Source: Arcicella rosea | GTDB lineage: Bacteria > Bacteroidota > Bacteroidia > Cytophagales > Spirosomataceae | NCBI RefSeq assembly: GCF_014204325.1 | Contig: NZ_JACHKT010000035.1 | Span: 1 to 55,920 of the forward strand | Length of the DNA stretch: 55,920 bases | Direction of reading: 5' to 3' | Part shown: in pieces, positions 1 to 9,188 of the stretch | Numbering within the stretch: the stretch's first letter is position 1 | Layout of the letters: each line of letters starts with the position of its first letter | Notes under the pieces: model-generated | Database searches by the model: none | What the model was told of the DNA's origin: nothing | Seen by the model: only the letters and a program-made list of their open reading frames with translations | Made by a program: the position numbers and the translations under genes

Positions 1-21
1 AGTAGGAATTCGTTGTCCATC

Positions 22-71
22 AATCATAAAAAAGCGGTCGAAAAACTAATTTCGACCGCTTTTTTATGATT
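22..71. terminator. Bidirectional hairpin terminator
   Basis: Two perfectly complementary 21-base arms (22-42 and 51-71) enclose an 8-base loop. The core is gcggtcgaa/ttcgaccgc, and A-runs on one side and T-runs on the other give a U-tract in both directions. It lies just downstream of the minus-strand amidohydrolase that stops at 108, and would also end a gene entering from the left edge. Bases 1-21 are too short to assign to a gene. Confidence 0.8.
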
Positions 72-107
72 TTAAAATTCGGGATGACTCATGTTAATCA
101 AGAAATA

Positions 108-1412
108 CTACTTCGTTCCATATTTCTCAGCATATTTTTTATACAAACGTTTTTGTTTGTCGTCCAAATCTACTTTGCGACCTTGGATGAATGCTTGTTC
201 TACTTTCGCAGTACGCATGTCTAATACATCGCCAGCAGAAACTATCAAAGTAGCGTGTTTGCCTACTTCTAAAGTACCTACATATTTATCAATACCTAAG
301 ATTTTTGCATTGTTGGCAGTGATTAACTTTAAAGCATCTTCTTTATCCATTCCGTGGCCAGCAACAGTTCCAGCTACGAAAGGTAAATTACGAGTTCTCC
401 AGTTTAAACCAATATAAGCTAAGCCAACCAAAACACCTTTTTGTTGTAATAATTGTGGTAATTTATAAGGCAAATCAGTATCGTCATCAACTTTGTTTGG
501 TAAACGGTGTGTTGTACCAACGATAACTGGAACATTATTTTCTTTCAAGAAATCAGCCGCTAATAATGATTCTTCACCACCAATAATTACGATTTTCTTT
601 ACTCCTTTAGCTTTAGCAAATTGAACTGCTTCGATGATTTCTTTTCCATAATCAGCAGAAATGTATAGATTTTTTGAACCATCAAAAAGTCCTTTCATGG
701 CTTCCAATTTTACATTAATAACCGCTGGACTTTTTACTTGAGCGTATGCGATGGCATCATCAAAAGTTTTGTCGATTTCTCTTAATAATTCATCTCTTTT
801 ATCATTTCTTTTTGTCGTTGCAGTGAAAGAAGCAAAATCAAATTCACGTTTGAAATAGCCAATCCAATTGATATGAATACCATCGTCTTTTTTCAATACT
901 GCGTCTTCCCAGTTCCAACCATCCAATTGCATGATTGATGACATTCCAGTAATAATGTCACCTTGTGGAGTAGCTTGTGTCAACAAAATACCGTTACTTC
1001 TTACAGTTGGAATCAATTCTGAATCTGTATTATAAGCAATCAAAGCACGAACGTGTGGATTGAATGGGCCAATTTCAGCTTGGTCGTCAGTAGCACGAAC
1101 AGCTTCAATTTCAACCATACCTAATTGGTTAGCAGGTGAAATTAAACCTGGATAAACGCTTTTGCCAGCTACATCAATTACTTCAGTATTTGCTTTGTTG
1201 AAAGAAGTATTAGCATCGCCAACAGCGGTAATAATTCCTTTGTCAAAAACGATTACTCCGTTCTGAATTACTTTTCCTGCGGCAGTATGAATCTTTGCAC
1301 CCGTCAAAGCGATAGCTTTGGTTTGTGGTGAACCCGCTGCCTGATTTTGCGCAAACATTGTATTCGCCAGCAATAGGAATACAAGGCAGTATATGTATTT
1401 TATGTTTTTCAT
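108..1412 (-). CDS. Exported amidohydrolase-family protein with degenerate metal site
   Basis: 434 residues. An N-terminal signal peptide (about residues 1-21, ending TMFAQ) predicts export to the periplasm or cell surface. The fold is read from the imidazolonepropionase-like pattern: an N-terminal beta-sandwich strand set (GAKIHTAAGKVIQNGVIVFDKG), a strand ending VYPGLI, and the C-terminal GTLEVGKHATLIV segment typical of the superfamily. At residues 92-99, where catalytic members carry the metal-binding HxH, this protein reads SPANQLG, so the usual binuclear site is not intact and catalysis is doubtful. It follows the larger amidohydrolase at 1527-4595 on the same strand with about 110 bases between, which suggests one operon and perhaps one complex. 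The substrate cannot be told. The family call is firm, the function is not. Confidence 0.75.
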   Translation of the reverse strand: MKNIKYIYCLVFLLLANTMFAQNQAAGSPQTKAIALTGAKIHTAAGKVIQNGVIVFDKGIITAVGDANTSFNKANTEVIDVAGKSVYPGLISPANQLGMVEIEAVRATDDQAEIGPFNPHVRALIAYNTDSELIPTVRSNGILLTQATPQGDIITGMSSIMQLDGWNWEDAVLKKDDGIHINWIGYFKREFDFASFTATTKRNDKRDELLREIDKTFDDAIAYAQVKSPAVINVKLEAMKGLFDGSKNLYISADYGKEIIEAVQFAKAKGVKKIVIIGGEESLLAADFLKENNVPVIVGTTHRLPNKVDDDTDLPYKLPQLLQQKGVLVGLAYIGLNWRTRNLPFVAGTVAGHGMDKEDALKLITANNAKILGIDKYVGTLEVGKHATLIVSAGDVLDMRTAKVEQAFIQGRKVDLDDKQKRLYKKYAEKYGTK

Positions 1413-1526
1413 TGTATGTTCTTTTGAAAAAATGTTTTAAGTCTATGAGTTCATGAGTTTAACGTTGATGAGTAAATGCTAAAAATAATTTTAATCACTC
1501 AGTCGCTATTCACTCAATCACAACTA

Positions 1527-4500
1527 TTAATCATGGTCATGACCTTCAGATTGAGAAACGCCAGTTTCCTTATAAGCTCCAGTTTCTTCGGTTAGGTCAC
1601 CTTCAGAATTACAAACGAATAATCTTGGTCTTCTAACTTCTGGTTTTACCGTAGCAGCACCGCCCGCTTTAGCGTTTAACATTTTTTGAGTAATACGATT
1701 ACGTTCAGCAGCAATTTTTAAACGTAATTCTTTATCTTTCTCAAGGTCGAAATACGTAGCACCGTCGATAATTACTTTTTCAGGTTTTGCATAAACTGAA
1801 AGTGGATTATTATTCCATAACACTATGTCTGCATCTTTTCCTACTTTGATACTTCCTAAACGATTATCCAAATGCAACATTTTTGCTGGATTCAACGTAA
1901 CCATTTTCCAAGCTTGTTCTTCAGTCATACCGCCATACATTACTGTTTTAGCAGCTTCTTGGTTCAAACGACGAGCCATTTCTGCATCATCAGAGTTGAT
2001 AGATGTATTTACGCCTACTTTCGTCATCAATGCCGCATTGAATGGAATGGCTTCTTTTACTTCCATTTTATAAGCCCACCAGTCAGAGAAAGTAGAAGCA
2101 TTTGCACCATGCTCTTTCATTTTATCTGCTACTTTATAACCTTCCAAAATGTGCGTGAAAGTATTTACCTTAAAGCCTAATGAATCGGCAACTTTCAATA
2201 ACATATTGATTTCAGATTGAACATACGAGTGACAAGTAATGAATCTTTTCTTGTTCAAAATTTCTACCAAAGCATCTAATTCTAAATCACGTTTTACTGG
2301 AGCCAATGCAGGATTTGCTGCTGCCGCTTTTGTTGCTTTTTCGTATTCTTTTGCTCTTAAGAAAGCATCCATCATGATTTGCTCAACACCCATTCTTGTT
2401 TGTGGGAAACGGATTCTAGCACGGTCGCCCCAGTTAGCTTGCTTTACGTTTTCACCCAAAGCGAATTTGATAAAACCATCTGCATTTGGAATTTTCAAAG
2501 CATCTGGTGCTTCGCCCCATTTCAATTTGATAATGGCCGATTGTCCACCGATTGAATTTGCCGAACCGTGTAATAATTGAGAAGAAGTAACTCCACCCGC
2601 TAATTGACGATAAATGTTAACGTCTTCTGAATTCACCACGTCTTCCATTCTTACTTCAGAAGTAACAGATTGTGTACCTTCGTTCACTGATAATAAAGCA
2701 ATGTGTGAATGTTCGTCAAAAATACCGTTTGTTAAATGTTTGCCAGTTCCGTCGATTACTTTTGCACCACTTTCAGAAAGATTTTTACCTACTTTCGCAA
2801 TTTTACCATTTTGTAAAAGTACGTCTGTATTTGCGATGATACCATCTTTTTCGTTCGTCCAAACCGTTGCATTTTTTACTAAAATAGTTTCAATTTTTGG
2901 TTTTTCTTCTGTTCCGTAGCTAGTGAAAGGATATGATAATTTTCCGATTTCTGGAACTACTTTTTTAGCAGTATCTACTTTTGCAGGTGTTTCTTTGAAA
3001 GCTTCTTTGAAAGTAGCGGTGAAAACAACCGCTTGTCCGTTGGCATCTAAACCATCACCTTTAAAATTCTTTCCATCGAAATAAGTGCTGATGCGAGTAT
3101 CACCTTTGTCTTTTTTAGGATCAAGTTTAAAACTCAAAGTGAAATTTTCGCCAACTCTAGTCACTTTAGGACTTACTTTGATAGAATCTGTTACCACAAT
3201 TTGGAAATCTGGTTTTTCTACTTTTCCAGTAACATTTAATTTCAAACCAGTTTTACTTCCTAAAGTTAAATCATAATTCGCACGAACATCAACAACGTTC
3301 ATGTTTGAAATCACATAACGTTTTCCTTTTACCCAGTTTTCAAAAATTACGTTTCCGTCTTTGAAAAGATTATCAGAAGTAATCAAAAAATTCGCCAACA
3401 TTCCCACTTTTAATGAACCTACTAAATTATCAACTTTCATCAATTGTGCTGGCGTAGAAGTAATGGCTGCTAAAGCAATTTTTTCATCTAAACCATATTC
3501 AATTGCTTTACGAAGGTTCGCCATAAAATCTGCTTTCGATTTTAAGTTTGAACTTGTAAAGGCAAAACTCACACCCGCTTTTGATAATAAAGAAGCATTT
3601 GCTGGTGCCATTTCCCAATGTTTCATTTCTGCCAAAGAAACCACAGAAGCATCATAAGGATCTTCAACGTCTGGTGTAGTCGGGAAATTTAAAGGTAAAA
3701 TTAAAGTAGCACCTGTTGCTTTTACCTCATCAAGACGTTGATACTCATCGCCCATTCCTTTGATGATGTATTGAACGCCAAATTCTTTAGCGATTTTGTT
3801 GGCACGAAGAATTCCTAATTTATCACCCACTTCAAATACTTGTGGAATGCCTTGATTGGCATTGAAAGCATCTAAAGAAATATTAAACTCAACTTTGTTT
3901 TTTGATTTTTTGAACCAATCTGCATCATAATAAGTCTGGCGAATTAATGCCACAGAACCCATCATAGAGTTTGGATAGTCTTGCGTAGAAGTTCCTTTTG
4001 AGAAAGAGTAATGAGCAGAAACTTTACTTTTTAACAAAGCGTCTTGGTCACGACCATCGCCCAAAGCCAATAAAGTAGAAGTACCTCTCACGATTCCGTC
4101 TTGCACGTGGCTAATAGTAGCACCAAATCCAGCTTTACGAAATTCGTCTGCTGTTGTTGGGTTGATGGTGAAAAGACTTGCCGCATCTACTTCTGGCAAA
4201 ATAGCTTGGTTCCAGTTATAAGCACCTTTTTTCTTAGATTCAAATTGTGGGTCAGCTCTGAAACCTCTTCCACCTTCACTTTTATTTTCGGGTATGCCAT
4301 AATTTGAATAAACTTCTACCAAAGAAGGATAAATTCTTTTTCCTTTTAAATCTGTAACGGTAGTTCCTGTAGGAATGCTGATGCCCTTGCCAACTGCTTC
4401 AATGACTGAACCACGAATTAATAATGTTGCCCCTTCAAGCGTAGTATTGGCATCCACAACAATCGTTACATTGGTGAAAGCGTAAAGGTTTGGTCTTTCG

Positions 4501-4595
4501 TCCTGAACGCCATTGCGAGGGGAGAATTGTGTTTGCGCATGAACTATTGACCCCAACAGTAGTATGTTAATAAGGGTAATAAAAAGTTTTTTCAT
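1527..4595 (-). CDS. Exported double-domain amidohydrolase
   Basis: 1022 residues from the ATG at 4595, chosen because MKKLFITLINILLLGSIVHA is a clean signal peptide. An upstream in-frame ATG at 4652 would put 19 residues in front of it. The protein holds two amidohydrolase-like halves joined by a beta-rich linker. The N-terminal half (to about residue 440) has the fold's strands (DLKGKRIYPSLVEVYSN) but no HxH. The C-terminal half has EHSHIAL near residue 625, later histidines (CHSYVQSE, THILEG) and NSDDAEMARR, which match the metal and catalytic Asp positions of imidazolonepropionase/dipeptidase-type enzymes. Only the second half is therefore expected to be active. The C-terminus ends SEGHDHD. 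It is the first gene of a two-gene minus-strand unit with the 434-residue amidohydrolase. A peptidase-like or cyclic-amide hydrolysis role in the cell envelope is an inference. Confidence 0.75.
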   Translation of the reverse strand: MKKLFITLINILLLGSIVHAQTQFSPRNGVQDERPNLYAFTNVTIVVDANTTLEGATLLIRGSVIEAVGKGISIPTGTTVTDLKGKRIYPSLVEVYSNYGIPENKSEGGRGFRADPQFESKKKGAYNWNQAILPEVDAASLFTINPTTADEFRKAGFGATISHVQDGIVRGTSTLLALGDGRDQDALLKSKVSAHYSFSKGTSTQDYPNSMMGSVALIRQTYYDADWFKKSKNKVEFNISLDAFNANQGIPQVFEVGDKLGILRANKIAKEFGVQYIIKGMGDEYQRLDEVKATGATLILPLNFPTTPDVEDPYDASVVSLAEMKHWEMAPANASLLSKAGVSFAFTSSNLKSKADFMANLRKAIEYGLDEKIALAAITSTPAQLMKVDNLVGSLKVGMLANFLITSDNLFKDGNVIFENWVKGKRYVISNMNVVDVRANYDLTLGSKTGLKLNVTGKVEKPDFQIVVTDSIKVSPKVTRVGENFTLSFKLDPKKDKGDTRISTYFDGKNFKGDGLDANGQAVVFTATFKEAFKETPAKVDTAKKVVPEIGKLSYPFTSYGTEEKPKIETILVKNATVWTNEKDGIIANTDVLLQNGKIAKVGKNLSESGAKVIDGTGKHLTNGIFDEHSHIALLSVNEGTQSVTSEVRMEDVVNSEDVNIYRQLAGGVTSSQLLHGSANSIGGQSAIIKLKWGEAPDALKIPNADGFIKFALGENVKQANWGDRARIRFPQTRMGVEQIMMDAFLRAKEYEKATKAAAANPALAPVKRDLELDALVEILNKKRFITCHSYVQSEINMLLKVADSLGFKVNTFTHILEGYKVADKMKEHGANASTFSDWWAYKMEVKEAIPFNAALMTKVGVNTSINSDDAEMARRLNQEAAKTVMYGGMTEEQAWKMVTLNPAKMLHLDNRLGSIKVGKDADIVLWNNNPLSVYAKPEKVIIDGATYFDLEKDKELRLKIAAERNRITQKMLNAKAGGAATVKPEVRRPRLFVCNSEGDLTEETGAYKETGVSQSEGHDHD

Positions 4596-4793
4596 GTTTT
4601 GTTGATTTATGTGAGTGTGATAAATAATAATAAGGTCTAAAAATAGAGTCAAAATTAGAAATATCCTATTTCACTTTTATTTTTTCGCTCAAATAAGCCT
4701 TTATAATGCTTAGTGGTTTGTAAAAGTGATAATTCATAAATAGTTTCTAATTTAAATTAACTGATTGACCTTCTTTTTTAGAAAAGTTTTGCT

Positions 4794-4822
4794 GTAAACG
4801 TTTCCGTAAACGTTTACGGAAA
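4794..4822. promoter_or_regulatory. Tandem LacI/GalR-type operator
   Basis: Bases 4801-4822 are a perfect 22-bp palindrome with a CG centre (core ccgtaaacgtttacgg, 4804-4819). A second CG-centred site, gtaaacgtttcc (4794-4805), abuts gtaaacgtttac (4806-4817) at a 12-bp step. AAACGTTT-centred palindromes are the usual targets of LacI-family regulators. The site sits about 85 bases before the ECF sigma gene at 4905 and about 200 bases before the divergent amidohydrolase start. No LacI-family gene is present in the window. Regulator identity is inferred. Confidence 0.6.
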
Positions 4823-4904
4823 AATATTCAAAAAAAACCTTGAAAAGTGATATTTATTTGATATATCTTTAAGAGAAAATTATACAGATACTTTTATTTT
4901 ATCT

Positions 4905-5486
4905 ATGATAACTACTAAAAAAATAATCGACGAGGTTGCATTATGGAATGAATTTAGAGCAGGAGACCATGCTGCTTTTTCTTCAATTTATCATAACTAT
5001 GTTAGTTTATTGTACAATTATAGTACAAGTATTACCGCAGATAGAGAATTGATCAAAGATTGCTTGCACGACTTATTTGTAGAATTGTGGAAAAACCATC
5101 GGAATTTAGGTGAAACAACTTCTATTCGCTATTACTTGATGGCTTCTATCAAAAGAAAATTGGTACGTCATTTAGAAACTCAACAACGCCATTTCCAGCA
5201 TCAAGAGGCTTATTATCTTGAAAACCCAGATTTTATTACTTCGCATGAAAACCGTTTGGTGGCTTTTGAAGAAGAACAATCTTTTAGTGATACTTTGGCG
5301 GAGTCATTCAAGTATCTGACAAAACGTCAGCGTGAAGCAATTTCATTGAAATTTTTTCATGATATGGACACTGACCAGATTTCTAGTAAGATGAGTATCA
5401 ATCCGCAGTCGGTTTACAATCTTATTTTTGGGGCATTAAAAATTTTAAAAGAACACATTTCCGTAGAAAAACTCACAATCGCATGA
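4905..5486 (+). CDS. ECF-family RNA polymerase sigma factor (FecI-like)
   Basis: 193 residues, normal length for Bacteroidota ECF sigma factors. Region 2 is visible at about residues 25-95 (YHNYVSLLYNYSTS, DCLHDLFVELWKN, SIRYYLMASIKRKL). Region 4 lies at about 135-190 (YLTKRQREAISLKFFHDMD, then the helix-turn-helix QISSKMSINPQSVYNLIF). Such factors in this phylum commonly direct transcription of SusC/SusD uptake operons and are held by a FecR anti-sigma factor. A FecR-like fragment and a SusC/SusD pair follow directly, so these are the likely targets. A strong terminator (5509-5544) separates this gene from the FecR fragment, so they are not simply co-transcribed. The upstream LacI-type operators suggest sugar-responsive control of the sigma factor itself. 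Confidence 0.88.
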   Translation: MITTKKIIDEVALWNEFRAGDHAAFSSIYHNYVSLLYNYSTSITADRELIKDCLHDLFVELWKNHRNLGETTSIRYYLMASIKRKLVRHLETQQRHFQHQEAYYLENPDFITSHENRLVAFEEEQSFSDTLAESFKYLTKRQREAISLKFFHDMDTDQISSKMSINPQSVYNLIFGALKILKEHISVEKLTIA

Positions 5487-5508
5487 TATAAATTTACTTT
5501 TTGTACTT

Positions 5509-5544
5509 AGAGCCAAAATCACCAGATTTTGGCTCTTTTTTTTT
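5509..5544 (+). terminator. Rho-independent terminator after the sigma factor gene
   Basis: A 12-bp perfect stem (5509-5520 with 5525-5536, agagccaaaatc), a 4-base loop and then a run of eight or more T. It ends the sigma factor transcript 23 bases after its stop codon. Confidence 0.85.
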
Positions 5545-5693
5545 GTCAAATTATTAGATTAATACATTTTTTAAAAAAAATAGTAATAAATGAGTAGAAA
5601 GCATAATTGACGAGTCTTTTATTCATAATACAAGTTTTACTTAAAATATTTATAAAATTGTTTGAACAGCGATTCACAAAGTACAAAGATTTT

Positions 5694-5921
5694 ATGTCTG
5701 AAGATTTTATGTCAGACAGTTGCTTCATTGATTGGGTAAAATCAGAAAATCAGGTAGTCGAAAATAATTTTTGGCAAGCCTTTTTAAAAAAATACCCTGA
5801 GAAGCAAGAAGAAATCGAAATAGCAAAATTTATTCTAAACAGCCATGAAAAGAATGTTTTGCCAGAAAACGAAGTAGAATCGCTCTGGAGTCGTATCAAT
5901 TTAACCATTTCAATTTTTTAA
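5694..5921 (+). CDS. Truncated FecR-like anti-sigma factor (N-terminal domain only)
   Basis: 75 residues from the ATG at 5694. A second ATG at 5709 is equally possible, because a 15-bp tandem duplication (5686-5700/5701-5715) repeats the start region. The pattern SCFIDWVKSENQVVENNFW, then FLKKYPEKQEEIEIAKFIL, then LWSRI is that of the cytoplasmic N-terminal domain of Bacteroidota FecR proteins, which holds the sigma factor. The chain stops right after LWSRINLTISIF, where a full-length FecR (over 300 residues) would continue into a linker, one membrane helix and the periplasmic signal-sensing domain. Only 45 bases separate the stop from SusC, so the rest of fecR is absent, not frameshifted. 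It may be a decayed remnant or a working soluble anti-sigma factor. An upstream extension to 5607 is possible but has no FecR character. Confidence 0.6.
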   Translation: MSEDFMSDSCFIDWVKSENQVVENNFWQAFLKKYPEKQEEIEIAKFILNSHEKNVLPENEVESLWSRINLTISIF

Positions 5922-5966
5922 TAATCAGAATACTTTAACTATCACAATTAAATCAATTAAAAACAC

Positions 5967-8900
5967 ATGGGTATGAAATCTTTACTTAAATTAAAAAGTA
6001 ATGTAGGTTGGGCAATATGTTTAATGCTCATCACGATTACGATGTCCAGTTTTGGGCAGCAGACGATTACTGGGAAAATCACGTCAGCAGATGATTCTCA
6101 AGCAATCCCAGGAGTTAGTGTTATTGTGAAAGGTACAAGCAGAGGAACTACAACTGATGCTTCAGGGGTGTATAAAATTGCTGCGGCTAATAATGCTACC
6201 TTAGTATTTTCAGCAGTTGGTTTTTCTTCAAAAGAAGTAGCTGTTGCGAATCGTTCAGTTGTGGATGTAAAATTGAACACAGATGTTCAATCTTTGGAAG
6301 AAGTAGTTGTAGTTGGTTATGGTACACAGAAAAAGAGCCAATTAACAGGGGCTATTTCTTCGGTATCTGCCAAGCAAATTACTGAAATGCCTATTACAAA
6401 CTTAGGTCAAGCTATTCAGGGACGTATCGCAGGGGTAGATGTAGCTCAGTCGGGAAGTAAACCAGGTTCAACTCCAAATATCCTGATTCGTGGTCGTCGT
6501 TCTTTTAATGCTGGAAATAATCCTCTATACGTGGTTGATGGAATACCGATGACAGGTGACAGAAATGAATTAGCGAACAATCGTCCTTTTGATTTTGCTT
6601 CAGGAGGTTACGAAGATATTAATCCAAATGATGTTGCTTCATTAGAGGTTTTGAAAGATGCTTCTGCGGCTGCAATTTATGGAGCAAGAGGTGCAAATGG
6701 CGTTATTTTGGTTACTACTAAGAGAGGCAACACCAAAGGGAAAACAACCATTACCTATGACAATTTCTTTGGAACAAGTAAAGTTTTAGATAAAATAAAC
6801 TTATTTAGTGGGTCTGAATTTGCTGAATATGTACGTGAAGCCTACCGTGCTACGGGTGGATACAAAGATGCAAATGGAGTAGCTGTTCCGACGGGTGTAG
6901 CTGATGCTTTTGCAGACTCAAAAGTTGCGGTTTTGGGAGGAGACCCTGCTGTAGCAGATGGTATTACAAACAATAGAAATACAGATTGGCAATCTTTAAT
7001 GTTGAAAACAGGGATAACTCAAAATCATACTTTGGGAATTCAAGGAGGTAACGAAAAAACTCAATTTTATATCTCAGGCGGGTTTTTCCAAGACAAAGGT
7101 ATTGCGGAAGGGTTGGATTTTACTCGTTATTCTTTCAGAGCAAACATTGATCATCAATTAAATAAAACATTCAGGATTGGGGTATCTTCTTACATGATGA
7201 ATAGCGTTAGAAATGGTGCAACTTTAAATCCTTACGCTTTTTCATTACAACAAAATCCTTTAGCCAATCCTTATAATGCGGATGGAAGTATCAAGTTTGC
7301 ACCTACCAATGATGCTCTTTTAACAAATCCTCTGTCAGAAATTGTACCAGGGGCTCAAGTGGATGAAATTAAGAAGTACCGTATTTTTAATAGTATCAAT
7401 GTTGAAGCTAAAATTATGGAAGGGCTTAGTTATAAAATCAATTTTGGCCCAGATTTTACCATTGCACGAAACGGACGATTTGTGGGTGCTTTAACAAATC
7501 TTAATAAAAATGGAAGCAATTTTGCTTCGGTAAACAATCAAATTGGTTTCAACTGGACACTTGAAAATATTATTAACTACCACAAAACTTTCAAAGGTGT
7601 GCATAATGTTAATTTCACAGCACTTCATTCTATCCAGCGTGAAAATTTCGAGTATTACAGCGTGTCAAATTCTGGCATACCTGTTGAAACTCAGCAATTT
7701 TTTAGTCTTGGAACTACCAGTGGAACAAACATAGTTCCTAATAGTGGTTTAATTCCATGGACTATTAACTCTTACATGGGACGTATCAACTATGATTATA
7801 AAGATAAATATTTAGTAACAGCTACTTTGCGGAGGGATGGTTCGAGTAAATTTGGAGAGAACGTGAAATATGGTAATTTCCCAGGAGTTGCATTGGCTTG
7901 GAATATTAGTAATGAACCTTTCATGAAGGAAGTTTTAGCAATTGATCAATTGAAGTTGAGAGCCAGTATTGGAACTGTAGGAAATCAAGGAGTTATACCG
8001 TTTCAAACCCAAGGACAGCTAGGTCGTACTGCTTACGCATGGAATACGACTCCTGCATTCGGTTATCGCCCAAATATCATTGGTAATCCAGATTTAAAAT
8101 GGGAAACCTCTACTTCTAAAAACATTGGAGTAGATTTCTCTTTATGGAAAGGTAAAATTTCTGGTTCATTAGAATTATATCAAACCAATACGACTGACTT
8201 ACTTTTATCTGATTTTTTACCAACTTCAACCGCATTTGAAGCAATAACTCGTAACGTTGGTGAAACTCAAAATTCGGGTATTGAATTAGGAATCACTACC
8301 GTAAATGTGGATAAAGGCGGTTTTAAATGGTCATCTGACATTGTTTTTACAAAAAATACTGAAAAAATCATCTCTTTGTATAATGGTGCAAAAGATGATA
8401 TTGGTAACAAATGGTTTATTGGTCAGCCATTATCAGCAATTTATGATTTAAAAAAATTAGGTATTTGGCAAACTAATGAAGCAGATGCAGCTAAGGCCTT
8501 AGGTAGTTCAGTTGGACAAATTAAAATTGAAGATAATAATGGACGTGATGCCAACGGTAATCTGACAGGTTTGCCTGATGGAAAAATCACGCAAGACGAC
8601 AGAGTAATTTTGGGTTCAGATATTCCAAACTGGACGGGAAGTATTACCAACCGTTTTAGTTATAAAGGATTTGATTTGAATTTTATTTTTTATGCACGTC
8701 AAGGACAAACAATTATAAGTGGGTTTCACCAGAGTTTAAACCAATTGGCTGGTCGTTATCAACAAATGAAGGTTGATTATTGGACTCCAAATAATCCAAC
8801 GAATGAGTTTCCACAACCAAAATCTAATCAAGAATTTCCAGTGAATAATGGTGCTATCATCAATTTTGATGGTTCTTTCGTAAAACTTCGTAATATTAAC

Positions 8901-9107
8901 TTTGGATATGCTGTTCCTCAGAAATACGCTAAAATGATTGGCTTGGAATCTTTAAGATTCTTTACCAGTATTCAACAACCATTTATTTGGTCAACATATC
9001 GCTCAAAATATAACGGTGTTGATCCAGAAACTGCTGGCAATAGAGTAGAAAGAGACGTTACTCCTGCTACTACAATCACAACCTTTGGGTTGAATGCTAA
9101 ATTCTAA
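5967..9107 (+). CDS. SusC/RagA-family TonB-linked outer membrane receptor
   Basis: 1046 residues. MKSLLK at 5973 is an alternative start 6 bases downstream. There is a signal peptide (about residues 1-30, ending SSFGQ), then a carboxypeptidase-regulatory-like domain (TITGKITSADDSQAIPGV to about residue 110). The TonB plug follows, with the diagnostic VVVVGYGTQKKSQLTGAISS, then LGQAIQGRIAGVDV, NPLYVVDGIPM and IYGARGANGVILVTTKRG (about 112-250). The remainder is a 22-strand-type outer-membrane barrel ending in the terminal aromatic FGLNAKF. It forms the outer-membrane gate of a nutrient importer together with the SusD protein 81 bases downstream. No glycoside hydrolase, peptidase or transporter that would betray the ligand is adjacent, so the substrate (glycan, peptide or other) is open. 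Regulation by the upstream ECF sigma factor is likely. Confidence 0.95.
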   Translation: MGMKSLLKLKSNVGWAICLMLITITMSSFGQQTITGKITSADDSQAIPGVSVIVKGTSRGTTTDASGVYKIAAANNATLVFSAVGFSSKEVAVANRSVVDVKLNTDVQSLEEVVVVGYGTQKKSQLTGAISSVSAKQITEMPITNLGQAIQGRIAGVDVAQSGSKPGSTPNILIRGRRSFNAGNNPLYVVDGIPMTGDRNELANNRPFDFASGGYEDINPNDVASLEVLKDASAAAIYGARGANGVILVTTKRGNTKGKTTITYDNFFGTSKVLDKINLFSGSEFAEYVREAYRATGGYKDANGVAVPTGVADAFADSKVAVLGGDPAVADGITNNRNTDWQSLMLKTGITQNHTLGIQGGNEKTQFYISGGFFQDKGIAEGLDFTRYSFRANIDHQLNKTFRIGVSSYMMNSVRNGATLNPYAFSLQQNPLANPYNADGSIKFAPTNDALLTNPLSEIVPGAQVDEIKKYRIFNSINVEAKIMEGLSYKINFGPDFTIARNGRFVGALTNLNKNGSNFASVNNQIGFNWTLENIINYHKTFKGVHNVNFTALHSIQRENFEYYSVSNSGIPVETQQFFSLGTTSGTNIVPNSGLIPWTINSYMGRINYDYKDKYLVTATLRRDGSSKFGENVKYGNFPGVALAWNISNEPFMKEVLAIDQLKLRASIGTVGNQGVIPFQTQGQLGRTAYAWNTTPAFGYRPNIIGNPDLKWETSTSKNIGVDFSLWKGKISGSLELYQTNTTDLLLSDFLPTSTAFEAITRNVGETQNSGIELGITTVNVDKGGFKWSSDIVFTKNTEKIISLYNGAKDDIGNKWFIGQPLSAIYDLKKLGIWQTNEADAAKALGSSVGQIKIEDNNGRDANGNLTGLPDGKITQDDRVILGSDIPNWTGSITNRFSYKGFDLNFIFYARQGQTIISGFHQSLNQLAGRYQQMKVDYWTPNNPTNEFPQPKSNQEFPVNNGAIINFDGSFVKLRNINFGYAVPQKYAKMIGLESLRFFTSIQQPFIWSTYRSKYNGVDPETAGNRVERDVTPATTITTFGLNAKF

Positions 9108-9188
9108 TATTTATTAAAAATTAATGGGTTGAATCATTTCTGTTTGTAAAAATATTTATTGGTTCATTCTGATATAAAACATAAGAAA

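Noticed and set aside
1-107. End of a coding gene at the left edge
   Set aside because: Two frames stay open for about 15 codons, but there is too little sequence to choose between them. Only the terminator is supported.
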